A model generated the notes under the pieces. It saw only the letters and a list, made by a program, of their open reading frames with translations. It made no database searches and had not been told where the DNA came from. A DNA stretch of 64,000 bases, taken from assembly GCA_964432875.1 (NCBI GenBank), contig CAYSPJ010000001.1, forward strand, positions 62,001-126,000, in the 5' to 3' direction. This document shows positions 33,731 to 42,660 of the stretch, in pieces; positions within the stretch are counted from its first letter, which is position 1; the number at the start of each line of letters is the position of its first letter. A program made the position numbers and the translations under genes. Origin of the DNA: JACJYE01 sp964432875 (lineage in GTDB: Bacteria; Bacteroidota; Bacteroidia; Chitinophagales; Saprospiraceae).

Positions 33731-34480
33731 TCATTCCCGCTCAGCATTCATCACTATCGCTCTAGCCTTTTCCAAATCCTCCGGCGTATCCACTCCGATG
33801 GTTTCCTGTTCGGTGATACCCACGGCAATGGGGTAACCGGCCTCCAACCAGCGCAACTGCTCCAGCGATTCCATCTGCTCGTAACGGGAAATTGGCAGTA
33901 CGGCCAATTCCAGCAGTGTTTCGTGACGGAAACCGTATAAGCCAATGTGTTTGTAGAAATCACCATGATCTATCCATTGCCCGGGCGGCAATCCGCGCAA
34001 ATGGGGGATGGGGCTGCGGCTAAAATAGAGCGCTTCATGTTGTTGGTTCCAGACCACTTTAACCACATTAGGGTTATGCAGGTCCTCTTCCCGGTCGATA
34101 CGCTTGGCCAGGGTACTAATGGGGCGTCCAGCCTCCAGCAGCACCGCCACCAAATCAATCTGAGCCGGCTCGATGAAAGGCTCATCACCCTGAATGTTAA
34201 GGATAGCCTCGGCTATGGGCATTTGTGCGGCCAATTCCGCACAGCGGTCGGTGCCAGAACGGTGGCTGGACAACGTCATGGCAGCTTTGCCGCCAAAAGA
34301 ATGGACATGCTGAAGAATGCGCTCGTCGTCTGTAGCCACAATCACCTCCGTGAGCCGCTGCGCCTGAACGGCCTGCTCATAAACCCGTTGGATGAGGGTC
34401 TTGCCGGCAATATCGGCCAAGGGCTTGCCCGGAAAACGCGTGGATGCGAATCTGGCTGGGATGATACCTATAATTTTCAT
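33731..34480 (-). CDS. kdsB: 3-Deoxy-manno-octulosonate cytidylyltransferase
   Basis: A 249-residue CMP-KDO synthetase, which activates KDO for lipopolysaccharide core synthesis. Key motifs are IIPARFASTRFPGKPLADI near 5-23 (CTP-binding), EVIVATDDERI near 45-55, HRSGTDRCAE near 73-82, NIQGDEPFI near 94-102 and the terminal GVDTPEDLEKAR. It begins 34 bp from the divergent LysM gene, so the two promoters overlap. The presence of kdsB agrees with a Gram-negative envelope. Confidence 0.94.
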   Translation of the reverse strand: MKIIGIIPARFASTRFPGKPLADIAGKTLIQRVYEQAVQAQRLTEVIVATDDERILQHVHSFGGKAAMTLSSHRSGTDRCAELAAQMPIAEAILNIQGDEPFIEPAQIDLVAVLLEAGRPISTLAKRIDREEDLHNPNVVKVVWNQQHEALYFSRSPIPHLRGLPPGQWIDHGDFYKHIGLYGFRHETLLELAVLPISRYEQMESLEQLRWLEAGYPIAVGITEQETIGVDTPEDLEKARAIVMNAERE

Positions 34481-34487
34481 ATCTTTG
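34480..34487 (+). promoter_or_regulatory. Candidate -7 element for the LysM gene
   Basis: TATCTTTG matches TAnnTTTG exactly, 26 bp before ATG 34514, and overlaps the first codon of the divergent kdsB. Confidence 0.45.
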
Positions 34488-34513
34488 CTTGGTGAAAACT
34501 ACTTGAAAACACT

Positions 34514-35365
34514 ATGAGAAAAATCTGGTTTGCTGCACTGCTCTTTTTGCCCCTGTTGTGCCTCGCCGATACCGGCGACAGCCTCCGTTACCTCCGGGCG
34601 AAAGATACGATATTCTTGAGCATCGACGATTATGAGGAAAAATACTTCGAGCACCTTATCCAGCCTAAGCAGACGCTTTACTCCCTGGCCCGCTTCTATG
34701 GCCTGACCGTAGAAGAGCTCTATTATGCCAATCCCGGGCTGAAAGATGTGGGCGTACACCCCGGGACGCCCATCCGGGTCCACGTCCCCAACCGGGCTAT
34801 CATCCGCTACCCAAAAGGGAAATTCAAACCGCAGGAATACGTGCCGGTATTTTACGTGGTCAAAAAAGGCGATACGATGTTCCGCATTTCGAAACAATAC
34901 TTTAAAATGCCGATAGAAGACCTGATGCAGCGCAACGGCATGGCCGACCATACCCTAAAGCTCGGGCAGTGCCTGCATGTAGGCTGGCTCAGCATCCACG
35001 GCATCCCCGATAGCCTACGGGCCGTAACCGGTTCTCCCCTGACGCGGCGCAACAACGCCCTGCGGAAAATCTACCAGATGGAAGTTTCCGGGAAAAGAGA
35101 AATGCAAAACCAGGGCGTCGCTATATGGAATAAAGAAGCTAAGGAAGAATCCGGCCTATATGCCCTACACCGCTACGCCCCCGTCAACTCCATCATCGCC
35201 ATCACCAACCCCATGGGCAGTACTACGGTTTATGCTAAAGTGATTGGCCCGATACCCGATACGAACTATACCAATGAAGTGGCCGTGGTGCTCTCTCCCC
35301 TATCCGCCAAAATATTGGGGGCCATCGATGCCCGTTTTTTCGTCAAAGTCAAATATTATCAGTAG
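34514..35365 (+). CDS. LysM-repeat protein with RlpA-like C-terminal barrel
   Basis: A 283-residue exported protein. Signal peptide about 1-18. Two LysM peptidoglycan-binding repeats: HLIQPKQTLYSLARFYGLT near 47-65 and VVKKGDTMFRISKQYFKMP near 115-133. The last 80 residues look like a degenerate double-psi beta-barrel as in RlpA: LHRYAPVNSIIAITNPMGST, VYAKVIGPIPD, VVLSPLSAKILGAIDARFF. The acidic catalytic residue of lytic RlpA is not visible, so it is more likely to bind peptidoglycan than to cleave it. It sits divergent from kdsB. Confidence 0.83.
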   Translation: MRKIWFAALLFLPLLCLADTGDSLRYLRAKDTIFLSIDDYEEKYFEHLIQPKQTLYSLARFYGLTVEELYYANPGLKDVGVHPGTPIRVHVPNRAIIRYPKGKFKPQEYVPVFYVVKKGDTMFRISKQYFKMPIEDLMQRNGMADHTLKLGQCLHVGWLSIHGIPDSLRAVTGSPLTRRNNALRKIYQMEVSGKREMQNQGVAIWNKEAKEESGLYALHRYAPVNSIIAITNPMGSTTVYAKVIGPIPDTNYTNEVAVVLSPLSAKILGAIDARFFVKVKYYQ

Positions 35366-35475
35366 CAGCTTGAAAAGCTAAACTGTTCAATTGGGGCTAT
35401 TAGAAAAGCATGGCAAAAATCCGTGGATTTGCAGCTCGCAGCTTTTAGGGGCACTGGCAATAGTTGCTTTTTTCG

Positions 35476-35483
35476 TACCTTTG
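35476..35483 (+). promoter_or_regulatory. Candidate -7 element for cystathionine beta-synthase
   Basis: TACCTTTG matches TAnnTTTG exactly, 45 bp before ATG 35529. No -33 box at the usual distance. Confidence 0.42.
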
Positions 35484-35528
35484 CCGCAAGTTTAATCAGG
35501 CCCGGTGGGCCATCCAAAAAGACAACTC

Positions 35529-36887
35529 ATGGACTATCGCAATAACATCCTCGAAACTATTGGCAACACGCCGCTTGTCAAGCTTAACCGCGTCGTGGCC
35601 GATGTGCCCGCCTTGGTACTGATGAAGGTGGAAACTTTCAACCCTGGCCATTCGATCAAAGATCGCATGGCATTAAAGATGCTGGAAGATGCCGAAGGGA
35701 GAGGCGATATCAAGCCCGGTGGCACCATCATCGAGTGCACCTCTGGCAACACGGGCATGGGCCTTGCCCTGGCTGCGGCGGTCAAGGGCTATAAGTGTAT
35801 TTTCACCACTACCGATAAACAATCGAAAGAAAAAGTAGATCTTTTGCGGGCTGTAGGCGCCGAAGTCATCGTTTGCCCAACCAATGTGGAGCCGGAAGAC
35901 CCCCGCTCCTACTATTCCGTAGCCCGCCGCCTGAGCGAAGAGATGCCTAACTCATACTGGTGCAACCAATACGACAACCTCTCCAACCGGCAGGCCCACT
36001 ACGAATCGACCGGGCCAGAAATCTGGCGGCAAACCCAAGGCAAAGTGACCCACCTGATTGTCGGCGTCGGTACTGGCGGCACCATCTCTGGCACTGGCCG
36101 CTACCTCAAGGAGCAAAACCCCGCCCTCAAAGTATGGGGGGTTGATACCTACGGCTCGGTTTTCAAAAAATACCACGAGACCGGGGAGTTTGACCCCAAG
36201 GAAATCTACCCCTACATCACCGAAGGCATCGGTGAAGATATCTTGCCCCAAAACGTTGATTTCGGCATCATTGACCTCTTTGAGAAGGTAAGCGATAAAG
36301 ACGGCGCTATCATGGCGCGCCGTTTGGCACGGGAAGAAGGGCTGCTCCTGGGCTACTCGGCCGGCTCTGCGGTAGCGGGCCTACTCCAGTTGAAAGGGCA
36401 GCTCACCAAAGACGATGTCGTAGTCGTGGTCATCCATGACCATGGCAGCCGCTATGTGGGCAAAATATACAATGACGAGTGGATGCGCGAACGCGGCTTC
36501 CTGGAACGCGAACTCAGCGTGAAGGATATCCTGGCCACAAAAAAAAGCCGCCCGCTCATCTCTATTGGGGCCCAGGATAGCGTGCGGCAGGCTTTCAAGC
36601 TGATGAAGGAACACGACATTTCGCAGATGCCCGTCATGGAAAACGGGCATATCGCCGGCTCCGTCACTGAAACGGCGGTCTTGTCTTACTTGCTCGAAAA
36701 CCCGCTGGGGCATTCCGAAGAAAAGATCAGCGCTATCATGGGCGAGCCCTTCCCTACGGTGAGCATCGAGCTGCCCTTCAGCCAACTGAGCAAATATGTG
36801 AGCCGTTCTATCCCTGCAGTGATGGCCAAAGACCAGGCGGGCAATTTGCACATCCTGACCAAATACGACATCATCCAGGCGGTCTGA
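35529..36887 (+). CDS. cbs: Cystathionine beta-synthase (PLP domain plus CBS pair)
   Basis: A 452-residue PLP enzyme of the cysteine synthase fold. Residues 1-310 carry LETIGNTPLVKLNRV, the Schiff-base lysine in NPGHSIKDRMALKML (near 40), the TSGNTGMGLALAA phosphate loop and GVGTGGTISGTGRYL. Two CBS motifs follow from about 335 to the end (SVRQAFKLMKEHDISQMPVME and a second half). That CBS pair separates it from cysteine synthase CysK. It condenses serine with homocysteine in transsulfuration. The start was set at ATG 35529; the longer frame starts with GTG and adds eight residues. Confidence 0.92.
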   Translation: MDYRNNILETIGNTPLVKLNRVVADVPALVLMKVETFNPGHSIKDRMALKMLEDAEGRGDIKPGGTIIECTSGNTGMGLALAAAVKGYKCIFTTTDKQSKEKVDLLRAVGAEVIVCPTNVEPEDPRSYYSVARRLSEEMPNSYWCNQYDNLSNRQAHYESTGPEIWRQTQGKVTHLIVGVGTGGTISGTGRYLKEQNPALKVWGVDTYGSVFKKYHETGEFDPKEIYPYITEGIGEDILPQNVDFGIIDLFEKVSDKDGAIMARRLAREEGLLLGYSAGSAVAGLLQLKGQLTKDDVVVVVIHDHGSRYVGKIYNDEWMRERGFLERELSVKDILATKKSRPLISIGAQDSVRQAFKLMKEHDISQMPVMENGHIAGSVTETAVLSYLLENPLGHSEEKISAIMGEPFPTVSIELPFSQLSKYVSRSIPAVMAKDQAGNLHILTKYDIIQAV

Positions 36888-36913
36888 GCGTAAAAAAGAT
36901 ACAGCCACAAAGC

Positions 36914-37549
36914 TCAACGCCCCAGGAGCAGCGTTCGCGGTGGGGGTGTCTTTTTGTTCAATGGTATCGACAAGCCGATGCCAAGGGTTGGTTGCCCCAG
37001 GGGCGAGACGTAATCCATCTGCGGTTTGAGGCGCATGCCGAGGTCGTCGCTGATGTCAAAGGTCCTGAGGTGAGCATCGACAAAAGCTTCCATAGCCTGA
37101 AGCGTGTAGGCCAGGAAAAAGCCGAAGTAAGCCAGCTGAGTATCTTTATCGAAGCGGTCGCGCAGGGTGCGCAGGGAGTTGACATTGTCGAGAGCAGTGC
37201 CGGTGAATTCATGTTCCTCGCCCAAGCGCTTCAAATCCAAAGCAGTGCGCAAACGGCGATAACGGCTCTGGTTGTAATCAACCACGAAGGCCATGCCGCC
37301 CATGGCACCATAGACGAGGGGCACTTTCCACCAACGCTTATTGTACATCTGCCCCGCGCCAGGGATGACGAGCGAAAACAAACCTGCTTTTTTAGGGTTG
37401 GGGTAATCGCGTTTGAGCCAGCCTTGTTTTTTAGCTGCAGGCAGGCTATCCGCTTCAATTATTTCGCCATTGCGCAATAGGGTATCAGCCTCTTGGGCAG
37501 AGGCCTGGCAAAACCAAAGCAGCAATAGAGGTAAAATTGCTTTTTTCAT
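36914..37549 (-). CDS. DUF5683 domain membrane protein
   Basis: A 211-residue protein with a signal peptide or anchor at 1-19 and the DUF5683 core: NPKKAGLFSLVIPGAGQMYNKRWWKVPLVYGAMGG near 51-85, with two further hydrophobic stretches and a final beta-rich tail (TLGIGLSIPLNKK). This family is common in Bacteroidota and regularly lies downstream of parAB, as here. No function is established. Probably transcribed with parB, 60 bp upstream. Confidence 0.85.
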   Translation of the reverse strand: MKKAILPLLLLWFCQASAQEADTLLRNGEIIEADSLPAAKKQGWLKRDYPNPKKAGLFSLVIPGAGQMYNKRWWKVPLVYGAMGGMAFVVDYNQSRYRRLRTALDLKRLGEEHEFTGTALDNVNSLRTLRDRFDKDTQLAYFGFFLAYTLQAMEAFVDAHLRTFDISDDLGMRLKPQMDYVSPLGQPTLGIGLSIPLNKKTPPPRTLLLGR

Positions 37550-37609
37550 ACCTTGATTAACGGCTGGGCAGTGATACGGGTTGCCGCTAGGCAGGAGATT
37601 TGCATTGCA

Positions 37610-38590
37610 TTAGCTTTCCAGGCGGTCCAGCAGGTTGTTGAGTTCTTCTACGCTGTTGAAAGCCAGTACGATCTGCCCTTTGCCCTCATCCTTCATTTTG
37701 AGCTTGACTTGTTTCTTAGAGCCAAAGAACTCCTGAAAAGACTGCTCCACTCGCTGGTAATCTTCAGGCAAAGCAGGGGCCGCTTTAGGCGGTTTGGGCT
37801 TTTTAAAATCGCTCACCATTTTTTCCAGCGCGCGGACCGAGAGTTCTTCTCTGACTGTGCTTTCCAGGAAGTGCTTTTGCACCGCAAAATCATCCAGGCC
37901 AGCCAACACTTTGGCGTGGCCCGTTGAGATGCTGCCCAGTTTGACTTCTTCCTGGATGTATGGCGGCAAATCCAACAAGCGCAAGAAATTCGTGATCGTG
38001 GTGCGTTTTTTACCGACACGGTGGGCAAGGTCTTCGTGGCGGAGGTTGAATTCTTCAATCAGCCGCTGGTAGGTTATTGCTACTTCCATGGGGTTGAGGT
38101 TTTCCCGTTGGATGTTTTCCACCAAGGCCATTTCCATCATCTCCTGGTCGTTGGCGATACGCACGTAAGCCGGCACTTCGCTCAAGCCAGCTAGCTGGGA
38201 GGCCTTTAGGCGGCGCTCGCCCGAGATGAGCTGATACGCATCCGCGCTGAGCCGGCGCACCGTCACTGGCTGGATGAGGCCATAAGCCTTGATAGACTCT
38301 GCCAACTCCTGCAAAGCATCCGGAGCGAAATCTTTACGCGGCTGATCCGGATTGGGCGAAATATTCCCTAATGGGATCATCGCCACAGTATGAGACAGCT
38401 CTTTGACTACCTCTTCCGGGTGAGCTTGGATCTCCTCTTCACTGATATTGAAATAAGCCAGCCGCCCTCCTCCAGTAGTAGTTGGCCCCCGCAGGGAGTC
38501 CCGCAGATCGTTTTTGCTCACTTGTTTCTTGCTAATTCTCTTTGCCATAGCCAAATCTGAAATTTGGTTGTTTTTGTCATCCTGGGCCAT
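37610..38590 (-). CDS. parB: ParB/RepB/Spo0J family chromosome partition protein
   Basis: A 326-residue ParB. The N-terminal CTPase/ParB domain holds IPLGNISPNPDQPRKDF near 73-89, the YQLISGERRLKASQLAG block near 116-132 and EMALVENIQRENLNPMEVA near 151-169 (the GERR motif is the CTP-binding site). The central helix-turn-helix lies around LAHRVGKKRTTITNFLRLL, and GSISTGHAKVLAGL follows. A C-terminal dimerisation helix ends the protein. It loads at parS near the origin and works with ParA. ATG 38548 is a possible alternative start. The intergenic space to parA is filled by a heptamer repeat. Confidence 0.94.
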   Translation of the reverse strand: MAQDDKNNQISDLAMAKRISKKQVSKNDLRDSLRGPTTTGGGRLAYFNISEEEIQAHPEEVVKELSHTVAMIPLGNISPNPDQPRKDFAPDALQELAESIKAYGLIQPVTVRRLSADAYQLISGERRLKASQLAGLSEVPAYVRIANDQEMMEMALVENIQRENLNPMEVAITYQRLIEEFNLRHEDLAHRVGKKRTTITNFLRLLDLPPYIQEEVKLGSISTGHAKVLAGLDDFAVQKHFLESTVREELSVRALEKMVSDFKKPKPPKAAPALPEDYQRVEQSFQEFFGSKKQVKLKMKDEGKGQIVLAFNSVEELNNLLDRLES

Positions 38591-38600
38591 TCTCTCCCCC

Positions 38601-38649
38601 CCTTTAACCTTTAACCTTTAACCCTTAACCTTTATCCTTTACCCCTTTC
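38601..38649. repeat. Seven-copy degenerate heptamer array between parA and parB
   Basis: Seven consecutive 7 bp units, read on the plus strand: CCTTTAA three times, CCCTTAA, CCTTTAT, CCTTTAC and CCCTTTC, with no spacer between units. On the coding strand this is a tandem (AAAGGTT)-type repeat. It covers nearly the whole space between the parA stop (38648) and the parB start (38590). The same unit occurs at 25303-25316 beside a gap. Confidence 0.85.
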
Positions 38650-39448
38650 AATTCACCCCCACTTCCTTTTTCACCTGAATACTATCATTATTGTTTTTGA
38701 GGAACTCCTTCGCCAGGTTGAGGAAGTTGATGCTGCCGCGGCTGCCCGCATTGATCATCACGATAGGCATGTGCAGGTTAGGGGCCTCGCCCAAGCGGGC
38801 ATTGCGATGGATGATCGTCTCAAACACTTCGCCTTTAAACATCTCTTGCACCTCTTCCACCACGATGTTAGCCAAGCGCAGGCGGCTGTCGTACATCGAT
38901 AACAAGATACCTTCGATGGCCAGGCCAGGGTTCAGCTTTTTCTGCACCAAATCGATAGTCTCCCTAAGCTTGGACAAGCCTTCCAAGGCGAAAAACTCGC
39001 ATTGTACCGGCACTAGCACCGAATCGGCCGCGGTAAGAGCGTTGACCGTAATGAGGCCCAGAGAAGGCAGGCAATCTATGAAGATATAGTCGTAGGATTC
39101 ACGTACTTGGTCCACTACTTCTTTGAGCAGGTATTCCCGCCTGATCTGGCTCACCAGCTCTATTTCCGCCCCTACCAGGTCAATGGTGGAAGGGATGATA
39201 TGCAGGTTGGGCGTCTCTGTCTCATAGATAGCATCTATGGCATCCAGGCCGCCTAAAAGGCAGTCATAGATTGTCGTTTCGACCTCTTGCGGCATCACGC
39301 CAACACCAGAAGAAGCATTAGACTGCGGGTCAGCATCAATGAGTAAGACTTTTTTCTCTAGTATCGCCAGGCTGGCGGCCAGGTTGATCGCCGTGGTAGT
39401 CTTCCCCACTCCTCCTTTTTGGTTGGCGATTGCGATAACTTTTCCCAT
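38648..39448 (-). CDS. parA: ParA family chromosome-partitioning ATPase
   Basis: A 266-residue ParA/Soj ATPase. The deviant Walker A KGGVGKTTT lies at residues 11-19, with QSNASSG next and the Walker B/A' block YIFIDCLPSLGLIT near 114-127, plus VPVQCEFFALEGLSKL. It binds DNA non-specifically as an ATP dimer and is cycled by ParB. It is the first gene of the minus-strand set parA-parB-DUF5683. The order is normal for a chromosomal locus near the replication origin, so this scaffold may lie close to oriC. Confidence 0.95.
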   Translation of the reverse strand: MGKVIAIANQKGGVGKTTTAINLAASLAILEKKVLLIDADPQSNASSGVGVMPQEVETTIYDCLLGGLDAIDAIYETETPNLHIIPSTIDLVGAEIELVSQIRREYLLKEVVDQVRESYDYIFIDCLPSLGLITVNALTAADSVLVPVQCEFFALEGLSKLRETIDLVQKKLNPGLAIEGILLSMYDSRLRLANIVVEEVQEMFKGEVFETIIHRNARLGEAPNLHMPIVMINAGSRGSINFLNLAKEFLKNNNDSIQVKKEVGVN

Positions 39449-39571
39449 GGCACGATGATGGTTTGAACATGAATAAAAAAAGGCTTTCCCACAGCCACCT
39501 GAGGATGCCGTGTGCCCCTAATAGCTCTTGCGCAGTGCGCCTCAGGCCGGCTTTCGCAGGCTTGCCCCTGC

Positions 39572-40252
39572 CTATAGTTGCAGGCTTTGCCCAATCGAAA
39601 GCAAAATTAACTCTTTTCCTCTATCTGCAAAGGCCTTTTTTGCCGCCGCGTGGTCAATTTGAATATAACCAAACGTATCGTAGTGACAACCAATGACTTT
39701 GTCGCAATCGATAAAATCGCTGGCGATGACCGCATCTTCATACCCCATCGTGAAATTATCGCCGATGGGCAAAATGGCGAAGTCCAACTTGGGGCAAGTC
39801 AGGGGGATGAGCTTCATGTCCATAGTCAGGGCGGTATCTCCGGCGAAATAAAAGCAGGCTTCTTCGTTCCAGACGACGAAGCCGCCAGGATTCCCCCCAT
39901 AGGTGCCATCGGGCAGCACACTGCCATGGACGGCGCTGACAAACTTGACGGTGCCGAAACCCAACTGGGCTTTGCCGCCATGGTTGAGCGGGTAGCCTTT
40001 GACCCCTTTAGCCTCATACCAACTGACGATCTCGAAAGCAGCGACAATCTGGGCATCGTTGTTCTTTGCGATGGCTTCCGCATCCGCCACGTGATCGCCA
40101 TGGCCGTGCGAGAGCAGGATGTAATCGGCTTTGATATCCTCGATGGCAATGCTCTTGGCTAGTTCGTTTGGCGTGATGAAAGGGTCGAATATTAGATGAT
40201 GGCCTTTCGTTTCCACGGCAAAGGTAGAGTGGCCGCAATAAGTCAATTTCAT
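39572..40252 (-). CDS. UPF0173 metal-dependent hydrolase
   Basis: A 226-residue metallo-beta-lactamase-fold protein of the UPF0173 group (relatives of UlaG). It has MKLTYCGHSTFAVETKGHHLIFDPFI at the start, the metal motif LLSHGHGDHVADAEAI near 47-62 (HxHxDH), HGSVLPDGTYGGNPGGFVV and FAGDTALTMDMKLI, with a final GCHYDTF. The metal ligands are intact. Substrate unknown. It lies 123 bp upstream of parA on the same strand. Confidence 0.92.
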   Translation of the reverse strand: MKLTYCGHSTFAVETKGHHLIFDPFITPNELAKSIAIEDIKADYILLSHGHGDHVADAEAIAKNNDAQIVAAFEIVSWYEAKGVKGYPLNHGGKAQLGFGTVKFVSAVHGSVLPDGTYGGNPGGFVVWNEEACFYFAGDTALTMDMKLIPLTCPKLDFAILPIGDNFTMGYEDAVIASDFIDCDKVIGCHYDTFGYIQIDHAAAKKAFADRGKELILLSIGQSLQL

Positions 40253-40467
40253 GGTTTTTTAGTTTTAGTCATGTAATACGGCCCTGAAGATAACCAATCT
40301 TACGGTTTATCCCAACTTTCCGCCCGGAAAATAAAGAGGCATTTTTTCAACAATTTACCGCCCTCAACTGTGTAGTATCTGATTTTAATGCAGCTTACCC
40401 GAATCTTTGCAGGTCAAAGCGGTTTTTCGGCAGCTCATTCCAAATAAAATAACGGAATCAAATCTTC

Positions 40468-41004
40468 ATGATCACTATAATTTCCGGCACCAATCGTAAA
40501 GATAGCGAGTGCCTGCAGTTTGCTAGAATCTATCAGGACATCTTGATCCAAAAATATGCAGGCACCGTCAAGCTGTTGGCTTTGGAGCAAGTACCCCACG
40601 ACTGGTTCCATCCCGACATGTACGACTACCAGTCGGATAGCCTCATTGCTCTGCAGGATGAATATATGATCCCAGCAGAGAAGTTCATTTATATCAGCCC
40701 GGAGTATAACGGCAGTTTCCCGGGCGTCATCAAGCTTTTTATTGATGCTTGCTCCGTGCGAGAATACCGCCGCACTTTCAAAGGCAAGAAAGCTGCCCTG
40801 GCGGGCGTGGCCACCGGGCGAGCGGGCAACCTGCGGGGTATGGACCAGCTCACGGGTATACTCAACCACGTGGGTACGATTGTATTGCCCAACAAACTGC
40901 CCATCTCGAGCATCAACAACCTGAAGAATGGCGAGGGGGAGGTCATTGACCCAGCCACGCTCAAAGCGATCGAGGCACAAGTGGATGAGCTATTGGCTTT
41001 TTAA
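40468..41004 (+). CDS. NADPH-dependent FMN reductase family protein
   Basis: A 178-residue flavodoxin-fold reductase (FMN_red). The FMN-binding loop ISGTNRKDSECLQFA lies at 5-19, the second block YISPEYNGSFPGVIKLFIDA near 75-94, and a third near AALAGVATGRAGNLRGMD. Such enzymes reduce quinones, azo compounds or metals, or supply FMNH2. The physiological substrate is unknown. Single gene, transcribed away from the UPF0173 hydrolase. Confidence 0.88.
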   Translation: MITIISGTNRKDSECLQFARIYQDILIQKYAGTVKLLALEQVPHDWFHPDMYDYQSDSLIALQDEYMIPAEKFIYISPEYNGSFPGVIKLFIDACSVREYRRTFKGKKAALAGVATGRAGNLRGMDQLTGILNHVGTIVLPNKLPISSINNLKNGEGEVIDPATLKAIEAQVDELLAF

Positions 41005-41058
41005 CTTGACTGAGCCTCGGGGAGCTAAGTGCCTGGGGGAGCTGCTGCAAGCTCGATA

Positions 41059-42576
41059 CTATCCCTGTTCATCCTCTTTCAGCAGTTTAAGCAGCACGCC
41101 ATTGCTCCAGCCGAAGCCATCCTGTACGGGGTATTCCCCTCCGCCAGCGAGTAGGCTCATGTCCTCCACATTGTACTTTTCCACCATCTTGCCGGTGTTT
41201 TCATAAACGCGGATATTGAGCGATATCCAACGCTTTTTGATTGTTTCGGCCAGTTCCACAAACCCGTAATTGCGCAGCCCCTGGATGGCGATCCACTGTA
41301 AGGGTGCCCAGCCATTGGGCGCGTCCCATTGCTGGCCAGAGCTGACCAGGGTACTGGTCAGGCCGCCGGGTTTGAGGAAATTCAGTTCGATATTCTGAGC
41401 TACCAGGCTAGCTTGATCATAGGTAGCCATATTGAAAAATAAAGGGAAAACGGTCGCCAAAGAGGGGATACCCGTGCGTTCCTGATGCACAAAATCATAA
41501 TCCAGGAAGTAATTGGCAGCGGAATCCCAACAGTACTTGAGCAAAGCAGCCTTGCGCCGCCCGGCCTGCAGGTGGTAATGGGCTGCTTTGGCCTCTTCTT
41601 TCAGGAAATGATAGCTTTTAGCGATAAAGCTCTCCAGGTAGTAGAGCAGCGCATTGAGGTCAACCGGGATGAGCTCGGTAGTGCGTATCGTAGCAAAATC
41701 ATCCACATCGCGAAACCAGCGGGCGCTAAAATCCCAACCCGATTCGCAGGCGGCGCGCAAATCACGGAACAAGCCCTGGGGGTCGCGGCTCGCCGCGGCT
41801 TGGGCCAGCTCCAGGTCTTCCTTATAGGATTCTTGGCGCGGTTGGGCGGTATTGTCCCAATAGCGGTTTAACAAACTGCCGTCGGGCATTGGGGCTACGC
41901 GCATGACGGCTTGACGGCTTTTTTGTGCCTGCTCGCTGCCAGTCATCCAGAAAGCGTACTCATCCTCCAAATAAGGCAGATAGATCTCTAGCATGTCCCA
42001 GCCCTTCTCTTTCAGCAGCAGGGCCACCATCAGCGCATAAAAAGGCGGCTGTGAGCGGCTCAGGAAGTAAGTACGGTTGCCGTTGGGGATGAATCCAAAG
42101 ACATCGATGAGGAAGGTGAAGTTGTCCACCATGTGCTCAACCATATCCATCTGGCCGGCGGCCTGCAGGCCCAGCATGGTAAAGTAGCTATCCCAGTAGT
42201 ATATCTCGCCAAAGCGCCCGCCGGGCACGATGTAGGGGAAGGGCAGCGCGATGAGCGACCCGCCCTTACTGCCCTGACGGGCAGGTTGGCGCAACAATAC
42301 CGGCCACAGCGCATTGATGTGCTGCTCGATACTACGCCGCTTATCCGCAGCAAAGCCGCTGGCAAAACTGGGGGGCAACTCAAAATGGCGGAGCACAAAC
42401 TCCAGCAGCGAAAACCCCGGCAAATCCTTTTCGGCGGCGTACGCGTCAAGAATGGTAGCGACCTCGCCCTTGGGCGTGCAATCCACAAATGTTTTAGAAT
42501 CAGGAAAGATGCCGTTCAACTGGACGGCTTCGAACAGAGGGCCAAAAATGGCGTCGGGTGCGGTGTATTTCTTCAT
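41059..42576 (-). CDS. treF: Trehalase (GH37)
   Basis: A 505-residue alpha,alpha-trehalase that splits trehalose into two glucoses. Both family signatures are present: PGGRFGEIYYWDSYF at 118-132 (signature 1) and QWDAPNGWAPLQW near 415 (signature 2). There is no signal peptide, so it is cytoplasmic, hence treF rather than the periplasmic treA; the symbol is assigned on that ground only. The start was set at ATG 42576; the longer frame adds six residues. A -7 element ends 5 bp upstream. An MFS transporter gene starts 84 bp away on the opposite strand and may import the sugar. Confidence 0.92.
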   Translation of the reverse strand: MKKYTAPDAIFGPLFEAVQLNGIFPDSKTFVDCTPKGEVATILDAYAAEKDLPGFSLLEFVLRHFELPPSFASGFAADKRRSIEQHINALWPVLLRQPARQGSKGGSLIALPFPYIVPGGRFGEIYYWDSYFTMLGLQAAGQMDMVEHMVDNFTFLIDVFGFIPNGNRTYFLSRSQPPFYALMVALLLKEKGWDMLEIYLPYLEDEYAFWMTGSEQAQKSRQAVMRVAPMPDGSLLNRYWDNTAQPRQESYKEDLELAQAAASRDPQGLFRDLRAACESGWDFSARWFRDVDDFATIRTTELIPVDLNALLYYLESFIAKSYHFLKEEAKAAHYHLQAGRRKAALLKYCWDSAANYFLDYDFVHQERTGIPSLATVFPLFFNMATYDQASLVAQNIELNFLKPGGLTSTLVSSGQQWDAPNGWAPLQWIAIQGLRNYGFVELAETIKKRWISLNIRVYENTGKMVEKYNVEDMSLLAGGGEYPVQDGFGWSNGVLLKLLKEDEQG

Positions 42577-42581
42577 GTTTG

Positions 42582-42589
42582 CAAATATA
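42582..42589 (-). promoter_or_regulatory. Candidate -7 element for trehalase
   Basis: Minus-strand TATATTTG matches TAnnTTTG exactly but ends 5 bp before the ATG at 42576, implying a nearly leaderless mRNA. Confidence 0.35.
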
Positions 42590-42660
42590 TACATTCAAGC
42601 CGCAGAAAATTAATACTTTTACCACAAAACCAACTTTAACACCCAATAAAATATCCCGGC

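Noticed and set aside
38601..38649. Telomere-like repeat
   Set aside because: The unit CCTTTAA differs from telomeric CCCTAA(A) repeats, the array is internal and short, and it lies in a bacterial parAB locus.
37610..39448. parS site near parAB
   Set aside because: No TGTTTCACGTGAAACA-like palindrome was found by eye in the parAB neighbourhood.
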